DNA of 7,724 bases from Candidatus Nitrosopolaris rasttigaisensis (GTDB taxonomy: Archaea; Thermoproteota; Nitrososphaeria; Nitrososphaerales; Nitrososphaeraceae): NCBI GenBank assembly GCA_933226995.1, contig CAKOFP010000117.1:1-7724 (forward strand), written 5' to 3'. The position numbers and the translations under genes were made by a program. This document shows positions 5,454-7,724 of this stretch, one piece after another (the stretch's first letter is position 1; each line of letters opens with the position of its first letter). The notes under the pieces are model-generated. The model was given only the letters and a program-made list of their open reading frames with translations, searched no databases and was not told the DNA's origin.

Positions 5454-6515
5454 TCATTTCTCGATGATATACTCGTCAACCTCTATTCCAAAATGACGTC
5501 CAGTCTTAGGGTTTATGAAGCCGAGTATCTCATAGCCGACTTTTACCTCTGTGACAGGTATCAGTTTGGCATCGCTAGTCATGAAAGTTATTGTTTCCGC
5601 ATTCTGCAAAATTATAGTTCCAACCTCTCCATTGATCTCTCCTCTAACCAATTTCAGAGGCCGAGTTTCTATTTTTGATCTTCCCACCGTTACGCGTCTA
5701 GTCGCCCCCTCCTTATTCACTATGAGGACCTCAGTGCCAGATTCGATCTCGGAAAGATATTTGGTCTTACCACCTGGGATTATTGTGTAGCAGTAAATCG
5801 CGCCTGCGTTTATCCTGAATGGCCTGGGCGATGTAAATGCAGATCCTTCTGATTCATTGTGTATTAAGAACATAAAGTTAGATCTGCTTCCAATGAGCAT
5901 TCCTTCTCCTTTGGTAAGCAGAGATGCAGTATCTACACAGACTCTTTCACCGCTACCAACCTCTCTCACCTCTAAAACCTTGACAGGTCTAATAGTAAAA
6001 ATTGGATTGTCAAGGTACTGTCGTGATACTTCAACCTCCTTCGGATTGTCGGTCGAAAGTATTACACCATCAACTCCCAATTCCAAAATTTCAAACATTG
6101 TTCTTACTTCGCTCGGATTTTTAGCGATAGTATAAACCTTGGTTCCCGATCTATGCAGTTTGGAGATTATGTTTTCCAATGGAATGATCTTCCAGTTAGC
6201 AGCGTCAACTATGACAAACTCTGCGCCTAATGTGGACATCAATATCACTTCTTCAAGATCTTCATTACTGAAGACTTTTTTGGAAAAGCCTGGAACCTTA
6301 TCAGTGGACTTTGCGTTCCTTAATTCATCTAGTGTTTTACAAATAATCATGTCTGCATCTTGCGATTCAAAAATGGTTTTGAATCCGCTCCCAGGTGCCA
6401 ACTTCGGATCGATATAAAGAATTCTAACATCCTTTAACTCCGACAAGAAAGCATCTAATTTAGATTTAGCAACAGTTGGACTAACAATTATTTCTTTGGT
6501 CTTTGTGTCTGTCAA
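5454..6515 (-). CDS. aroB': 3-dehydroquinate synthase II (archaeal type, AroB')
   Basis: Converts 2-amino-3,7-dideoxy-D-threo-hept-6-ulosonate (ADTH) to 3-dehydroquinate by NAD-dependent oxidative deamination and cyclisation, the archaeal replacement for AroB. The 353 residues match the family. The conserved C-terminal half is unmistakable: GSGERVCVDTASLL at 187-200, GEGMLIGSRSNFMFLIHNES at 203-222, RPFRINAGAI at 231-240 and PGGKTKYLSEI at 247-257. The start is TTG at 6515-6513, overlapping the end of aroA' by 35 bp. A Shine-Dalgarno-like GAGGCGAT at 6531-6524 with 8-nt spacing supports it. There is no ATG until about residue 56, inside conserved sequence. Its only known role is paired with the upstream gene's product. 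Confidence 0.96.
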   Translation of the reverse strand: MTDTKTKEIIVSPTVAKSKLDAFLSELKDVRILYIDPKLAPGSGFKTIFESQDADMIICKTLDELRNAKSTDKVPGFSKKVFSNEDLEEVILMSTLGAEFVIVDAANWKIIPLENIISKLHRSGTKVYTIAKNPSEVRTMFEILELGVDGVILSTDNPKEVEVSRQYLDNPIFTIRPVKVLEVREVGSGERVCVDTASLLTKGEGMLIGSRSNFMFLIHNESEGSAFTSPRPFRINAGAIYCYTIIPGGKTKYLSEIESGTEVLIVNKEGATRRVTVGRSKIETRPLKLVRGEINGEVGTIILQNAETITFMTSDAKLIPVTEVKVGYEILGFINPKTGRHFGIEVDEYIIEK

Positions 6516-7290
6516 GATGTAAAATCGCCTCTCTTGTATCCTTACCCTCTATGATAATTTCATATAACGCACGGACCATTGCCGGCGGATTACGGTGTTG
6601 GAATATATTTCTACCAAACGTAACTCCGCTCGCTCCTGCCTCCATTGCCCCAGCACACATTTCAATAATTTCTTGATCCGTATTGGCTTTTGGTCCCCCA
6701 GCTATCACAATAGGGACTGGGCAACTTTTTATGACCTTTCTAAAAGAGTTGACATCGCCTGTATAAACAGCTTTAACTAGATCCGCTCCGGCTTCAGCCC
6801 CAATTCTTGCTGCATGAGCAACAATTTGCGGATCATGAGGATGTTTGATATTTTCGCCTCGTGGATACATCATTGCTACAAGTGGCATACCCCATTCATC
6901 GCATTTATCTGAGATGGTGCCTAAGTCGTGCAACATTTCAGATTCTTCTTTTGCGCCTATGTTTATATGGACCGATACTGCGTCGGCACCCAATCTTATT
7001 GCTTCTTCAACACTTCCTATCAAAACTTTTTTGTTTGGGAATGGCCCTAGAACTGTGCTGCCCGACAAATGAGCTATTAAGCCAATATTTATAGGAGTTG
7101 GCAGTGTTTTGATGATGCCTTTGTTTACCAGAACGCATGTAAGTCCCGCGTTCTCACATTGATAAATCATACCATGAATATTCTCCAAACCATTGATAGG
7201 ACCGTTGCTGATCCCATGATCCATTGGAATACATAGCATCTTGCCATTTTTCAAGAGTCTCCCCATTCGGATCTCTTTGCCGCAAACCAT
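6481..7290 (-). CDS. aroA': 2-amino-3,7-dideoxy-D-threo-hept-6-ulosonate (ADTH) synthase
   Basis: Transaldolase-like class I aldolase that builds ADTH from L-aspartate semialdehyde and 6-deoxy-5-ketofructose-1-phosphate, the first step of the archaeal route to dehydroquinate. It belongs to the DeoC/LacD aldolase family. Residues counted from the longest start (7305): PMDHG at 27-31 with D29, MYPRG at 146-150 with Y147, Schiff-base lysine K178 in DLVKAVYTGD, phosphate-binding GG at 203-204 and GRNIFQ at 231-236. D, Y and K match the catalytic triad described for the Methanocaldococcus enzyme. A plain FBP aldolase is less likely given aroB' next door. I favour the ATG at 7290-7288 (269 residues), because the family-like GKEIR motif follows at once and a TATA-like box lies about 30 bp upstream. 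The ATG at 7305-7303 (274 residues) is the alternative. Confidence 0.95.
   Translation of the reverse strand: MVCGKEIRMGRLLKNGKMLCIPMDHGISNGPINGLENIHGMIYQCENAGLTCVLVNKGIIKTLPTPINIGLIAHLSGSTVLGPFPNKKVLIGSVEEAIRLGADAVSVHINIGAKEESEMLHDLGTISDKCDEWGMPLVAMMYPRGENIKHPHDPQIVAHAARIGAEAGADLVKAVYTGDVNSFRKVIKSCPVPIVIAGGPKANTDQEIIEMCAGAMEAGASGVTFGRNIFQHRNPPAMVRALYEIIIEGKDTREAILHLDRHKDQRNNC
6524..6531 (-). promoter_or_regulatory. Ribosome binding site fixing the aroB' TTG start
   Basis: GAGGCGAT on the minus strand differs at one base from GAGGTGAT, the sequence complementary to the archaeal 16S rRNA tail. It lies 8 nt before the TTG at 6515 and within the aroA' coding region. It supports the unusual TTG start and the 35-bp overlap. 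Confidence 0.5.
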
Positions 7291-7316
7291 ATATAGTGAA
7301 ACCATTTCCTGACCTA

Positions 7317-7324
7317 CTTAAAAG
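7317..7324 (-). promoter_or_regulatory. Putative TATA box for the aroA'-aroB' unit
   Basis: CTTTTAAG on the minus strand is centred about 30 bp before the ATG at 7290. The usual archaeal spacing would put the transcript start near 7294, giving an almost leaderless mRNA and excluding the upstream ATG at 7305. The box sits in a short symmetric context (TACTT/AAGTA, 7315-7326). Inference. Confidence 0.4.
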
Positions 7325-7420
7325 TAATTGTCTAGGGCAACGGCGCCTTCTAGATTACCGCGCGCTTTTTAGTATTTTGGGATCAGCATTAAAATTTGTT
7401 ATAGTTTGAGTCTGGTAAGG

Positions 7421-7428
7421 TTAAATAA
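7421..7428 (+). promoter_or_regulatory. Putative TATA box for the acetyltransferase gene
   Basis: TTAAATAA is centred about 28 bp upstream of the TTG at 7453, the spacing expected for a leaderless archaeal transcript. It agrees with the absence of a Shine-Dalgarno sequence before that TTG. The 162-bp region between the two start codons (7291-7452) thus seems to hold two divergent promoters with TATA boxes about 100 bp apart. Confidence 0.5.
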
Positions 7429-7452
7429 TTTGGACGGTACTTATCCTTTCAA

Positions 7453-7724
7453 TTGCAAACAGCTCTCCGAAAAGTAGGCTCTTACCTGATTCGTCGCTGC
7501 GAGGCAAAAGACCTCCCGACGGTGGTAGACATCAATATGCTTACACTTCCCGAACATTATTCGGATTACTTTTTTGAATCAATCCTGAGGGAATTACCTG
7601 AATCCTTCATCGTCGCTGAACTTTATGATAAAGTAGTTGGATATATCATGTGTAAGATTGAATTCGGTTTCTCGAATTTTAGAAAGTTGGGTTTCGTAAA
7701 AAAGGGTCACGTGGTTTCTGTCGC
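7453..7724 (+). CDS. rimI: RimI/Ard1-like N-terminal protein acetyltransferase (GNAT), first 90 residues
   Basis: Archaeal Ard1/RimI enzymes transfer acetyl from acetyl-CoA to the alpha-amino group of protein N-termini. The frame from TTG at 7453-7455 runs to the window edge. It shows the IRRCEAKDLPTVVDIN opening of a GNAT domain (about residues 13-28), LPEHYSDYFF at 32-41, AELYDKVVGYIMCKIE at 55-70 (strands 2-3), GFSNF at 72-76 and KKGHVVSV at 82-89, the start of the strand leading to the acetyl-CoA loop. LPExYxxYFF and GFSN are typical of the archaeal Ard1 group. The acetyl-CoA pyrophosphate loop (Q/R-x-x-G-x-G/A) should lie just beyond the window. The only in-frame ATG (7537) falls inside the conserved domain, so the TTG, which has a TATA-like box 28 bp upstream, is the likely start. 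It is divergent from the aro genes and probably unrelated in function. Confidence 0.88.
   Translation, partial: MQTALRKVGSYLIRRCEAKDLPTVVDINMLTLPEHYSDYFFESILRELPESFIVAELYDKVVGYIMCKIEFGFSNFRKLGFVKKGHVVSV

Noticed and set aside
1..7724. tRNA, rRNA, CRISPR array, riboswitch or insertion sequence
   Set aside because: I looked in the gaps (443-573, 4253-4280, 4431-4478, 5358-5453, 7291-7452) and saw no tRNA-like arms, regularly spaced repeats or transposase-like protein. The gaps are short and mostly AT-rich promoter-type sequence.

Overview
The window reads as archaeal, most likely Nitrososphaerota (Thaumarchaeota) or a close relative. This rests on the archaeal-only entry to the shikimate pathway (ADTH synthase plus type II dehydroquinate synthase), a GHMP-family shikimate kinase instead of the bacterial P-loop AroK, a tiny single-finger C2H2 protein, an Ard1/RimI-type acetyltransferase of the archaeal kind, TATA-like boxes shortly upstream of start codons, and frequent TTG/GTG starts. 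The phylum is an inference from protein flavour; the domain is well supported. Base composition is moderately AT-rich by eye and broadly even across the window.

Layout. Almost everything lies on the minus strand and is transcribed from right to left. From the right: aroA' (6481-7290), aroB' (6481-6515 overlap, to 5454), an orphan beta-class DNA methyltransferase (4479-5357), a 49-residue C2H2 zinc-finger protein (4281-4430), aroD (3545-4252), aroE (2716-3561), GHMP shikimate kinase (1865-2719), aroA/EPSP synthase (574-1872) and the first 147 codons of aroC/chorismate synthase (442-1, running off the left edge). At the right end, divergent from aroA', the plus strand carries the first 90 codons of a RimI/Ard1-like N-terminal acetyltransferase (7453-7724).

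How the genes work together. The seven aro genes encode every step from ADTH formation to chorismate, and they are arranged in the exact order of the reactions. The only interruption is the methyltransferase plus zinc-finger pair, between step 2 (dehydroquinate formation) and step 3 (dehydroquinate dehydration). The aroA'-aroB' pair overlaps by 35 bp and the aroD-aroE-kinase-aroA block overlaps at each junction, indicating tight translational coupling. The breaks (after aroB', before the zinc-finger gene, before aroC) carry oligo-T runs and/or TATA-like boxes. The locus may therefore be several short transcription units rather than one long operon.

The unusual content is the methyltransferase/zinc-finger insertion and the dyad-symmetric sequences around the methyltransferase promoter and start. 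I see no mobile element, tRNA, rRNA or CRISPR array, and no unexplained gene-free stretch over 300 bp.
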